Source: Candidatus Sungbacteria bacterium RIFCSPHIGHO2_01_FULL_50_25 (GTDB taxonomy: Bacteria > Patescibacteriota > Minisyncoccia > Sungbacterales > HO2-52-23). Taken from it: DNA of 11,684 nucleotides. The translations under genes and the position numbers were made by a program. The notes beneath the pieces are model-generated. The model was given only the letters and a program-made list of their open reading frames with translations. It was not told the origin of the DNA and searched no databases. This document shows positions 5,390-11,580 of the stretch, piece after piece. Location of the stretch: NCBI GenBank assembly GCA_001822215.1, contig MHQD01000014.1:1-11684 (forward strand), written 5' to 3'. Each line of letters begins with the position of its first letter. The stretch's first letter is position 1.

Positions 5390-5917
5390 ATGCCAAGACA
5401 ATATTTGCGTTATACTTGGGTTAGTCCAAAACTAAAATCCGGAAAATCTGTTATTCATGGCGACGGCGTTTTTGCTGACCAAAAAATCGCCGAAGGAGAG
5501 AAAGTGATGGAGTTTGGAGGAGAACTTGTTTCGCGCGAGCACGCATTTTCCGGAAACTATCGGAGCCGCTCAATATGGATGGTTGAGAAAGATCTTTTTT
5601 CGGCACTGCCCAAGGCCGATACGCAGATCAGTTTAGATGAAAATTTAAATCACTCTTGCGATGCCAATACGTGGCTTGAAGACGAGGTGACCTTGACTGC
5701 TCGGCGAGAAATCGAACCCGGAGAAGAAATAACGCTTGATCAGGGGACTTGGAATTTCGAGGATAGCGCATATACGGATAATAAAGAGCAGTGTTCTTGC
5801 GGGGCAGTCACGTGCCGACATATTCTAACAGAGAATGATTGGAAGATTCTTGATGTTCAGGAACGATATCGAGGACATTTTCATCCCATGTTACAGAAAG
5901 CGATTGATGCGAGTTAG
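5390..5917 (+). CDS. SET-domain protein (protein-lysine methyltransferase-like)
   Basis: The 175-residue product is a compact bacterial SET domain with a post-SET tail. The N-terminal SET motif is HGDGVFA at 23-29, followed by the I..GE.V.EFGGELVS segment. The SAM-binding and pseudoknot motif is NHSCDAN at 87-93. The strand AREIEPGEEITLDQGTW ends at about 121, and the post-SET cysteines are Cys135, Cys137 and Cys142 (CSCGAVTC), expected to bind zinc with Cys90. The catalytic-site tyrosine usual in the last motif (D-Y-x) is Gln118 here, so activity is uncertain. Family members transfer methyl groups from SAM to protein lysines; the target is unknown. ATG 5390 gives the N-terminus typical of small SET proteins and sits 12 nt after TATAAA (5372-5377). 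No Shine-Dalgarno site is seen. Confidence 0.88.
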   Translation: MPRQYLRYTWVSPKLKSGKSVIHGDGVFADQKIAEGEKVMEFGGELVSREHAFSGNYRSRSIWMVEKDLFSALPKADTQISLDENLNHSCDANTWLEDEVTLTARREIEPGEEITLDQGTWNFEDSAYTDNKEQCSCGAVTCRHILTENDWKILDVQERYRGHFHPMLQKAIDAS

Positions 5918-5954
5918 TTTTTTAAAACGCCCGGCGGCCTAAATTACGGGGCCT

Positions 5955-5981
5955 CACTTCGGGTTTTTTGAGCCCGAGGTG
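5955..5981 (+). terminator. Hairpin between the SET and CYTH genes
   Basis: CACTTCGGG (5955-5963) pairs with CCCGAGGTG (5973-5981), nine pairs including one G-U. The 9-nt loop contains six T residues, and GGC/GCC flanks extend the stem with a small bulge. The T run lies in the loop and not after the stem, so this is not a standard intrinsic terminator. It may still end SET transcription, or shape the leader of the CYTH gene 38 nt downstream. Confidence 0.4.
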
Positions 5982-6018
5982 GCCAGGTTGAGATAGGTTC
6001 GAGGCACGCGGATACATT

Positions 6019-6630
6019 ATGAAAACCGAAATAGAAGCAAAATTTCTTGATATTGACCCAGAAGTCATTCGTGAGCGGCTTAAAAAGCTCGGGGCTGTCC
6101 TGATGCATCCGGAAAGCCTCACGAGGCAGAAAGTTTTCGATTTTCCTGATTTTCGGCTTGATGATGATTTTTCTTGGCTCCGTTTGCGTGATGAAAATGA
6201 CGGAATCTCACTCACGCTCAAAAAATGGGAAAAAGAAGGAATTGACGGAATGAAAGAAATTGCATTTACTGTCGGGTCTTTCGAAGAGGCAGAGAACCTA
6301 CTGTTGGCGATCGGAATGAGCGTGAAATCCAGCCAGACGAAGAAGCGGGAATTGTGGAAGCTTGGCGATGTTGAATGTATGATCGATACATGGCCGTGGA
6401 TTCCCACTTTTCTAGAAATTGAGGGAAAATCCGAAGGAGAAATTTGGGAAGTTGCGGATCGGCTGGGATTGAATCAGAAGAGCGCTATGTTCGGGGGAGT
6501 TGCAAGAATCTACAAGCATTATTTCGATATTGATTATGAAGAGATTGATCGTTGTCCAGAAATTGCATTTTCGCCAGTACCCGAGTGGCTGGAAAAGAAG
6601 AGAGTAGCGCAGAATTTATTGACCGCATAG
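6019..6630 (+). CDS. CYTH-domain protein (class IV adenylate cyclase / triphosphatase family)
   Basis: CYTH enzymes form an eight-stranded tunnel that binds triphosphate substrates with metal ions, and act as thiamine triphosphatase, inorganic triphosphatase or class IV adenylate cyclase. The 203-residue product opens with the diagnostic E-x-E-x-K signature (Glu4, Glu6, Lys8 in TEIEAKF). It continues with WLRLRDENDGISLTLK at about 53-68, a basic/acidic tunnel strand, then the later acidic strands ECMIDTWPWIPTFLEIEG. Sequence alone does not separate cyclase from triphosphatase. Length matches a CYTH domain without the CHAD domain. ATG 6019 is fixed by the signature at residue 4. No Shine-Dalgarno site is evident. 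The next gene is the NrtR-type regulator 114 nt away with its own promoter, so the two are probably separate transcripts. Confidence 0.88.
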   Translation: MKTEIEAKFLDIDPEVIRERLKKLGAVLMHPESLTRQKVFDFPDFRLDDDFSWLRLRDENDGISLTLKKWEKEGIDGMKEIAFTVGSFEEAENLLLAIGMSVKSSQTKKRELWKLGDVECMIDTWPWIPTFLEIEGKSEGEIWEVADRLGLNQKSAMFGGVARIYKHYFDIDYEEIDRCPEIAFSPVPEWLEKKRVAQNLLTA

Positions 6631-6697
6631 AAACTCTTACCGAGATCCCCACCAAGAAGAGAGGAGTCGCCGTCTCTTGGCATATTTCCACAGGGAC

Positions 6698-6726
6698 TTG
6701 ACAAGAAATGGGCGGAGGAGTACTAT
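6698..6726 (+). promoter_or_regulatory. Promoter of the NrtR-type regulator gene
   Basis: A perfect TTGACA (6698-6703) is followed 17 bp later by TACTAT (6721-6726, four of six). Transcription would start near 6733, inside the operator at 6727-6741. An alternative -10, TATAAT at 6732-6737 within the operator, would start transcription at about the ATG at 6745 but has no matching -35. Under either reading the operator covers the promoter, as expected for self-repression. Confidence 0.6.
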
Positions 6727-6741
6727 GTGTATATAATACAC
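6727..6741. promoter_or_regulatory. NrtR-type operator 1 (regulator gene)
   Basis: GTGTATATAATACAC is a perfect 5-bp inverted repeat (GTGTA/TACAC) around five A/T bases. It contains the GT-N7-AC core known for NrtR sites. It overlaps the promoter of the regulator gene 3 nt before the ATG. The same palindrome occurs twice upstream of the phosphatase gene. Confidence 0.8.
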
Positions 6742-6744
6742 TAT

Positions 6745-7425
6745 ATGACAAAGACGTCTAAATCTCCGCATAAGCTCAGATTTGCGATTCTCGCGACAGA
6801 CACCGTGCTTTTCAGCAAAGACCAGGGGGGCTTGAAAGTTCTTTTGATGAAGGTGGACCGGCCTCCTTTCTATGTCCAGCATTGGGGAGTTCCCGGCGGT
6901 CTTATCCATCCAAAGGAAACCGCCGACGAAGCCGCAAAGCGCCATCTCTGGGAAAAGGCCGGCGCAAAAAAGTTTGTCCATATCGAACAGCTCTATACGT
7001 TCAGCGCCCTTGATCGCGATCCCAGAGGCCGCGTGGTCTCGGTGGCGTATCTTGCGCTCACGCCGACGACCGACATAGTGAGGCGAGGGGGGAGCGAGGT
7101 GCGCTGGTTCTCGGTGGAAAATCTTCCGAAACTTGCCTACGACCATAAAGATATCATCCGGACCGCGATTGAACGCGTGCGTTCAAAACTCGCCTACACG
7201 AATATCGCGTTCGGACTCTTGCCGGAGGAATTCACCCTAGGGGAGTTACAGCGGTTGTATGAAGTCGTTCTTCGCCGCAGGTTCGACAAGCGGAATTTTC
7301 GAAAGAAGCTCTTTTCTTTGAAGCTCGTGGTAGGCACAAAGAAGAAAAAGCGAGCGGGACGGAGCCGTCCGGCGGAACTCTACCGATTTAGCGAGCGGAG
7401 ACACAAGGTTGTCGGGATCCTTTAA
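6745..7425 (+). CDS. nrtR: NrtR-type transcriptional regulator (Nudix plus winged helix)
   Basis: NrtR proteins are repressors of NAD-metabolism genes. Their Nudix domain no longer hydrolyses substrate but senses ADP-ribose, which releases the C-terminal winged helix from DNA. The 226-residue product has an N-terminal Nudix domain with Nudix box at 52-74 (GGLIHPKETADEAAKRHLWE...). The catalytic pattern RE-x2-EE is degraded to RHLWEKAG, with His67 and Lys71 replacing two glutamates, as expected for a sensor. The C-terminal domain carries the hallmark YTNIAFGLLPEEFTLGELQ, then LYEVVL, DKRNFRKKL and RPAELYRF. ATG 6745 is favoured; GTG 6727 in frame, with GGAGGAG 6 nt before it, is the alternative but would put the operator inside the gene. 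Palindromic operators flank the gene on both sides. The family call is strong; the ligand is inferred from the family. Confidence 0.9.
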   Translation: MTKTSKSPHKLRFAILATDTVLFSKDQGGLKVLLMKVDRPPFYVQHWGVPGGLIHPKETADEAAKRHLWEKAGAKKFVHIEQLYTFSALDRDPRGRVVSVAYLALTPTTDIVRRGGSEVRWFSVENLPKLAYDHKDIIRTAIERVRSKLAYTNIAFGLLPEEFTLGELQRLYEVVLRRRFDKRNFRKKLFSLKLVVGTKKKKRAGRSRPAELYRFSERRHKVVGIL

Positions 7426-7437
7426 ATAAGAGCGAAT

Positions 7438-7464
7438 AGCGGCTTAAAAAAAATTTTAACCGCT
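7438..7464 (+). terminator. Palindromic hairpin after the regulator gene
   Basis: AGCGG-C-TTAAAA (7438-7449) pairs with TTTTAA-C-CGCT (7454-7464) around AAAA, with one bulged base. There is no T tract after the stem in the plus direction, so termination strength is doubtful. It lies 12 nt after the regulator stop and just before the first of the paired operators. Confidence 0.4.
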
Positions 7465-7469
7465 AAAAA

Positions 7470-7484
7470 GTGTAATAAATACAC
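7470..7484. promoter_or_regulatory. NrtR-type operator 2 (phosphatase operon, distal)
   Basis: GTGTAATAAATACAC has the same arms and spacing as operators 1 and 3 (GTGTA-N5-TACAC, N5 all A/T). Its centre is 49 bp from that of operator 3, a little under five helical turns, so two bound dimers could lie on similar faces and cooperate. Confidence 0.78.
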
Positions 7485-7518
7485 CATCAAACGGTGCCAT
7501 TTATATTGTTATTAAATA

Positions 7519-7533
7519 GTGTATATATTACAC
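7519..7533. promoter_or_regulatory. NrtR-type operator 3 (phosphatase operon, proximal)
   Basis: GTGTATATATTACAC is a perfect inverted repeat matching operators 1 and 2. TATATT at 7524-7529 inside it is a plausible -10 box, so binding would block the operon promoter, leaving a leader of about 105 nt. No strong -35 box was found at 16-18 bp. Confidence 0.78.
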
Positions 7534-7642
7534 AATATAGGAATCAAGACGCCTCACGGGCATATCTCTCGTAAGACGCCTTGGTTTCTGGAGACAGGAG
7601 CCAAGTGTTCTTTGAAATAAATCCACATAAGGAGAATACCAG
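7534..7642 (+). other. Leader of the phosphatase-kinase-hydrolase operon
   Basis: This untranslated stretch holds the 9-bp direct repeat AAGACGCCT at 7546-7554 and 7573-7581. It also holds a hairpin in which CTTGGTTTCT (7580-7589) pairs with AGGAGCCAAG (7596-7605), ten pairs with three G-U, followed by TGTTCTTTG. The T-rich run makes an attenuator possible but weak. AAGGAG about 8 nt before ATG 7643 is the ribosome binding site. Confidence 0.35.
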
Positions 7643-8494
7643 ATGATCATCGATGATTTCGAAGTTGCCGCGGGATCCATCATTGGGCGCGAGCACTTGC
7701 GCCCGTTCGGATGGAAAAACAACCAGGATAGTTTCGCGATCGAGTCAGTTTCATACGCGCTCGCTCTAGTTGTCACCGACGGCTGCGGATCAGAAGCGAA
7801 AAGCGAGACCGGCGCACATATTGGTGCGCGGCTAGTAGCTCATGCAATGATTCATGCAGCCGCGAGCGCTTTATCCACGCGCGACTACCCTTGGGCAGAA
7901 GAAACGGCCTTCCGCACGGAAGTTCGAGAAATCGTGCTGCGGGAGATTAAGCGTATCGCATCAGCCATGGGCGAAGACCTTCGGCAGATGATATTCGACC
8001 ACTTCCTATTCACGGTGAACGCCGTGTTGGTAACGCGATGGATGACCATGATGATGTCTATCGGTGATGGCGTCGCGTATCTGAACGGCGCGGCGCTCGC
8101 ACTCGGCCAGTTCGAATCCAACGCCCCGCCGTATCTCGGCTATACCGCGCTGAAGCCGGAAGGCGATTTTGATCCAGCCAATGCCTTCAAGGTGAACGCC
8201 TTTATCCCAACCGCGGAGGTACGCTCGATTCTCATCGGCACCGATGGCGTCGATTATCTTATCGCCGCCGAGCACGAAACGCTTCCCGGAAAATCTGATT
8301 TCGTCGGGCCGATCTCCCAGTTTTGGGAGGAGGATCGGTACTTCGCGAATCCCGACATGGTGCGCCGGCGCCTCGCGCTCATACAAAACGAGCATCTCGC
8401 CGTTGATTGGCGGGAGAGGGCGATACACCGTGCGCCGGGGAAACTTCCGGATGACACCACGCTTGTTGCGATTCGCCGCAAGCCAAAGCGCTGA
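7643..8494 (+). CDS. PP2C-type protein phosphatase
   Basis: PP2C enzymes are metal-dependent Ser/Thr phosphatases that usually oppose a partner kinase, here encoded 16 nt downstream. The 283-residue product shows the family motifs in order: N-Q-D at 27-29 (WKNNQDSFAI), metal-binding Asp46 in VVTDGCGSE, the GDG motif at 141-143 (SIGDGVAYL), Asp201 in IGTDGVD, and the terminal DDTTLVAIRR with Asp270/Asp271. The main metal ligands are present, so activity is expected. No membrane helix or signal peptide is seen, so it is cytoplasmic. The region between the DGxGS and GDG motifs is diverged, as in the PP2C members of TerY-type phosphorylation triads. AAGGAG precedes the ATG. It is the first gene of an operon with two NrtR-type operators upstream. 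Confidence 0.9.
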   Translation: MIIDDFEVAAGSIIGREHLRPFGWKNNQDSFAIESVSYALALVVTDGCGSEAKSETGAHIGARLVAHAMIHAAASALSTRDYPWAEETAFRTEVREIVLREIKRIASAMGEDLRQMIFDHFLFTVNAVLVTRWMTMMMSIGDGVAYLNGAALALGQFESNAPPYLGYTALKPEGDFDPANAFKVNAFIPTAEVRSILIGTDGVDYLIAAEHETLPGKSDFVGPISQFWEEDRYFANPDMVRRRLALIQNEHLAVDWRERAIHRAPGKLPDDTTLVAIRRKPKR

Positions 8495-8510
8495 CGAAAG
8501 GAGCGAGGAA

Positions 8511-10379
8511 ATGTATGCATACCTCGGTACGCGACGCATTCGCCTCGACCCCGCAAAGTCAAAAGGCAAGGGATGCGAGGCGGATATCTTCGACATCGGG
8601 AACGACACCGCAGTGAAAATCTTCAAGCCGCCTGATCATCCAGATTTCGACGGCGTGCCTGCCGAACAGCAGGCGGCGCGGGAACGGATTCGCATTCATC
8701 AGACAAAACTCCCCGCGCTCATGAAATTCAGCGGGAAGCTCCCGGCGCGTGTCATACTTCCGTCCGAACTTGTGAGAGATGACCCGAACGGCGCGCTCGT
8801 CGGCTACGCCATGCCGTTTATCCGGAATGCGGAGGTCTTGCTCCGCTACGGCGATCGGACATTCCGCGAAGCCGGAGTGCCGAACGACCAAGTGAGGCGG
8901 ATCTTTCTTGATCTGCACCAAGCGGTTCTCGGCATACATCATAGCGGCATCGTTATTGGGGACTTCAATGATCTCAATGTACTTGTCCGCGGCGAGGAGA
9001 CATTCGTGGTCGACACTGACTCGTGTCAGTTCGATCCGTATCTCGCGCGGATGTTCACGGCACGATTCGTCGATCCGATGAAGATCGATCCGAAGGCAAG
9101 AAGCATTATGCTCGCGAAACCCTACGATGAGTACTCGGACTGGTATGCCTACGCCGTAATGCTCTGGCAGTCGCTTCTCTTCGTGGGTCCCTATGGCGGG
9201 GTATACCGCCCTAAGGATCCCGCGCGGCGAATGCCGCATGATCTGCGGCCGCTCCGGCGCATCACAGTATTCCATCCAGAAGTTCTCTATCCGAAGCCAG
9301 CGGTTCACTTCCGCGTGCTGTCCGACGACCTCCTCCAGTATTTCCACCGAGTTTTTGAGCGGGACGAGCGAGGGGATTTCCCTTGTTCGCTTCTCGAATC
9401 GCTCGAGTGGAAGAGGTGTTCGTGCGGCACGGTTCATGCTCGCGCCGTCTGTCCGACGTGCAATACGCCGGGGCTCGTGAAAGAAACGATTCGCGTCAAA
9501 GGCAATGTCAGCGCCGAGGAAATCCTGAAGACAAAGGGAGTGATCCTCCACGCCGCCTACCAGCGCGGAAAGCTTCTCTTCCTGTATTACGAGGATGGAC
9601 GCTTCAAGCGCGAAGACGGGACAACGGTCATGCAGGGCGAACTTGATCCCTTGATGCGTTTTCGCGCATCGGGGGCGCGGACGCTCATCGGGAAAGGAGG
9701 ACGCGTGGCGACTGTTGCCGCTCACTCCCAACCAGAACATCTTTCGGTGGACACGTTCGGCAATCTCCCGCTATTCGATGCAATCGGGGAACGCCGTTTC
9801 TGGGTTAAAGGCGGGCGTCTTATGACAGACGGTCCTCTTGGCCCCGAGGAGATCGGCGCAGTACTCGAGGACCAGACCGTGTTCTGGGCGGGCGAGAAGT
9901 TCGGATTCGGATTCTATCGCGCTTCAAACCTGTCGGTTGCGTTCGTTTTCGAACCGCATCGAAATGGGATCAATGATTCCGTTCGATTGCCGAGATTTAC
10001 GGGCGCGCTCATCGATTCGACTGCCGTTTTCGCTGATGAGCGTGTTTGGTTCTTTGCGGCTCTGGAAGAGCGTGGGAAAACAGCGCATCGCTGTTTCGTG
10101 ATCCGGCGCGACGGGACGCTTGAAGCCGAGGCCGATGCGTTCCCGGGCGACGGAAGCTGGCTCTCAACCATCCGCGGAAAATCCGCGGTAGGGAAGTCGC
10201 TCTTCGTTGCCACGGACGAGGGAATCGTCCGGCTCGAAGTTGACGCGGGCGCGATCTCCGTCGTCCGGCAATTTCCGGACACGGAGCCCTTTGTTGACGA
10301 GAGTACGCATCTCTTCGTCGATCCAAAGGGGATCTACGCTGTTCGGAAGCAGACAGTAACGCTGCTCTCTATTTCCTGA
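8511..10379 (+). CDS. Protein kinase with zinc ribbon and beta-rich C-terminal domain
   Basis: The 622-residue product begins with an atypical protein kinase domain at about 1-290. It has a glycine-rich loop region (GKGCEADIF, 19-27), ATP-binding Lys36 in AVKIFK, the catalytic loop VIGDFNDLN with Asp151 and Asn156, and metal-binding Asp168 in VVDTDS, which replaces DFG. The IGD and DTD forms are, from memory, usual for the YegI-like bacterial kinases linked to PP2C and vWA partners. A zinc ribbon follows with Cys303, Cys305, Cys314 and Cys317 (CSCG...CPTC). Residues about 330-622 form a series of short beta strands with recurring aromatic/Gly turns, possibly a propeller acting as a sensor. 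The ATG at 8511 is chosen because GGAG lies 7 nt upstream and the gene then starts 16 nt after the phosphatase stop; the frame is open further upstream but overlaps that gene. Confidence 0.87.
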   Translation: MYAYLGTRRIRLDPAKSKGKGCEADIFDIGNDTAVKIFKPPDHPDFDGVPAEQQAARERIRIHQTKLPALMKFSGKLPARVILPSELVRDDPNGALVGYAMPFIRNAEVLLRYGDRTFREAGVPNDQVRRIFLDLHQAVLGIHHSGIVIGDFNDLNVLVRGEETFVVDTDSCQFDPYLARMFTARFVDPMKIDPKARSIMLAKPYDEYSDWYAYAVMLWQSLLFVGPYGGVYRPKDPARRMPHDLRPLRRITVFHPEVLYPKPAVHFRVLSDDLLQYFHRVFERDERGDFPCSLLESLEWKRCSCGTVHARAVCPTCNTPGLVKETIRVKGNVSAEEILKTKGVILHAAYQRGKLLFLYYEDGRFKREDGTTVMQGELDPLMRFRASGARTLIGKGGRVATVAAHSQPEHLSVDTFGNLPLFDAIGERRFWVKGGRLMTDGPLGPEEIGAVLEDQTVFWAGEKFGFGFYRASNLSVAFVFEPHRNGINDSVRLPRFTGALIDSTAVFADERVWFFAALEERGKTAHRCFVIRRDGTLEAEADAFPGDGSWLSTIRGKSAVGKSLFVATDEGIVRLEVDAGAISVVRQFPDTEPFVDESTHLFVDPKGIYAVRKQTVTLLSIS

Positions 10380-10389
10380 AAGGAGGTGA

Positions 10390-10458
10390 ATGCCACGAAA
10401 CAGAAGAAGCGATCGAATCGGCAACGGTCTCGTACATCACGAAGAAAGGGGAAAATGA
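10390..10458 (+). CDS. Possible 22-residue leader peptide
   Basis: An extended Shine-Dalgarno run, AAAGGAGGTGA (10379-10389), is followed at once by an ATG opening a frame that reads MPRNRRSDRIGNGLVHHEER and ends at TGA 10456-10458. That stop overlaps the ATG of the hydrolase gene (TGATG), an arrangement typical of translational coupling. The peptide is basic and resembles nothing I know. The run could instead serve an extended form of the hydrolase, but it abuts the alternative GTG at 10386 and so cannot position a ribosome on it. Confidence 0.3.
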   Translation: MPRNRRSDRIGNGLVHHEERGK

Positions 10459-11513
10459 TGATTACGACACTTCCGTTTCCTACCCACTATGATCCTTCGA
10501 ACGTTGCGAAGTGGGCGTACGGCCCGAACCAGATGGACCTTTTCTCGAACGCTCATCTCTGGGCGAAGGTCCACGGAGTCCGTCCGTCTGGCTCCGACAA
10601 GACGAAGCTCCTGCTTCTCTTGATTGACGCTCAGAAGGACTTCAGCTTCAAGGAGGGCACGCTCTACGTCGGAGGCCGTTCCGGCAACGGGGCGGTCGAG
10701 GATTCGAGGCGGATCGCGGAGTTCATCTACCGCAATGCCGGCGTCATTACCGACATCACGGTGACGATGGACACGCACTTCGTCTACCAGATCTTCTTCA
10801 CGACCTTCTGGCTCGACAAGGACGGGAATCACCCGGCCCCCTTCCAGGAGATCGTGACCGACGACATCCGCTCGGGAAAGCTCCGGCCGAATCCGGCAGT
10901 GGCCTGGTGGCTCTGCGAGTCGAATTACACATGGCTCGTGAAGCAGGTCATGTTCTACACTGCTGAACTCGAGCGGGCTGGGAAGTACAAGCTCTATCTC
11001 TGGCCGCCCCACTGCATACTCGGCGGTGACGGACACGCGCTCGTCGGCGCGATCCAGGAGGCGCGGCTATGGCACTCGCTCATGCGCGGATCGCGCGCCG
11101 CAGTCGAGATCAAGGGAGGAAATCCGCTCACCGAGAACTACTCGGTGCTCCGTCCGGAGGTTCTGATGCGCTGGGACGGAGAGCCCCTGGACCAGAAGAA
11201 CACCGCGTTCATCGAGAAGCTCCTCACCTCTGATGCGGTCGCAATCGCGGGCCAGGCCGCGTCGCACTGCGTCAAGTCCTCGATCGATGACCTTCTTACC
11301 GAGATCGCGACGCAGGATCCCAAGCTTGCGCGTAAGGTCTATGTGATCACCGATTGCATGTCGGCGGTCACGGTGCCTGACGGCAAGGGCGGGTTTCTCG
11401 CCGACTTCACGCCGCAGGTGGAGGACGCCTTCAAGCGTTTCGCCGCCGCCGGCATGAATCTCGTCACCTCGACCCAGCCAATCGACAGCTGGCCCGGTCT
11501 CGAGATTTCGTAG
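10458..11513 (+). CDS. Nicotinamidase-like cysteine hydrolase (isochorismatase superfamily), long form
   Basis: Nicotinamidases turn nicotinamide into nicotinate, the first step of one NAD salvage route. The 351-residue product has the superfamily catalytic triad: Asp57 in LLIDAQKDF, Lys219 in VEIKGGNP, and nucleophile Cys271 in GQAASHCVKSS. It also has the metal-site pattern D-x-H (Asp105, His107 in TMDTHF) and the PHC-GG box (WPPHCILGGDGHA). All are intact. It is much longer than PncA (about 190-215 residues): about 80 residues lie between DTH and WPPHC, including HPAPFQEIVTDDIRSG and WWLCESNYTWLV. This matches a long nicotinamidase-like subgroup known from memory, so the substrate is likely but not proven. 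ATG 10458 is favoured by GGGG 6 nt upstream; ATG 10455 and GTG 10386 are in frame, the latter adding a very basic tail. It is third in the NrtR-flanked operon. Confidence 0.85.
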   Translation: MITTLPFPTHYDPSNVAKWAYGPNQMDLFSNAHLWAKVHGVRPSGSDKTKLLLLLIDAQKDFSFKEGTLYVGGRSGNGAVEDSRRIAEFIYRNAGVITDITVTMDTHFVYQIFFTTFWLDKDGNHPAPFQEIVTDDIRSGKLRPNPAVAWWLCESNYTWLVKQVMFYTAELERAGKYKLYLWPPHCILGGDGHALVGAIQEARLWHSLMRGSRAAVEIKGGNPLTENYSVLRPEVLMRWDGEPLDQKNTAFIEKLLTSDAVAIAGQAASHCVKSSIDDLLTEIATQDPKLARKVYVITDCMSAVTVPDGKGGFLADFTPQVEDAFKRFAAAGMNLVTSTQPIDSWPGLEIS

Positions 11514-11523
11514 CGTATTCAGC

Positions 11524-11560
11524 CGCAGGCGCTTCGCGCATAATGCGCAAAGCGCCTGCG
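11524..11560 (+). other. Long intercistronic hairpin
   Basis: CGCAGGCGCTT (11524-11534) pairs with AAGCGCCTGCG (11550-11560), then, after a C/A mismatch, GCGCAT pairs with ATGCGC (11536-11541 with 11543-11548). This gives 17 of 18 pairs about the central A11542. No T tract follows, so it is not a standard terminator. It may stabilise the upstream mRNA or lower downstream expression. Confidence 0.7.
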
Positions 11561-11580
11561 CTCCCCACAAAGGAGCGACA

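Noticed and set aside
6698..6737. TTGACA at 6698 paired with TATAAT at 6732 as one promoter
   Set aside because: The spacer would be 28 bp. TACTAT at 6721 gives 17 bp and is the better partner.
8559..9740. A 393-codon open frame on the minus strand opposite the kinase gene
   Set aside because: It lies antisense to a gene with clear kinase and zinc-ribbon motifs, has no recognisable domain, and its length follows from the GC-rich codon use of the real gene.
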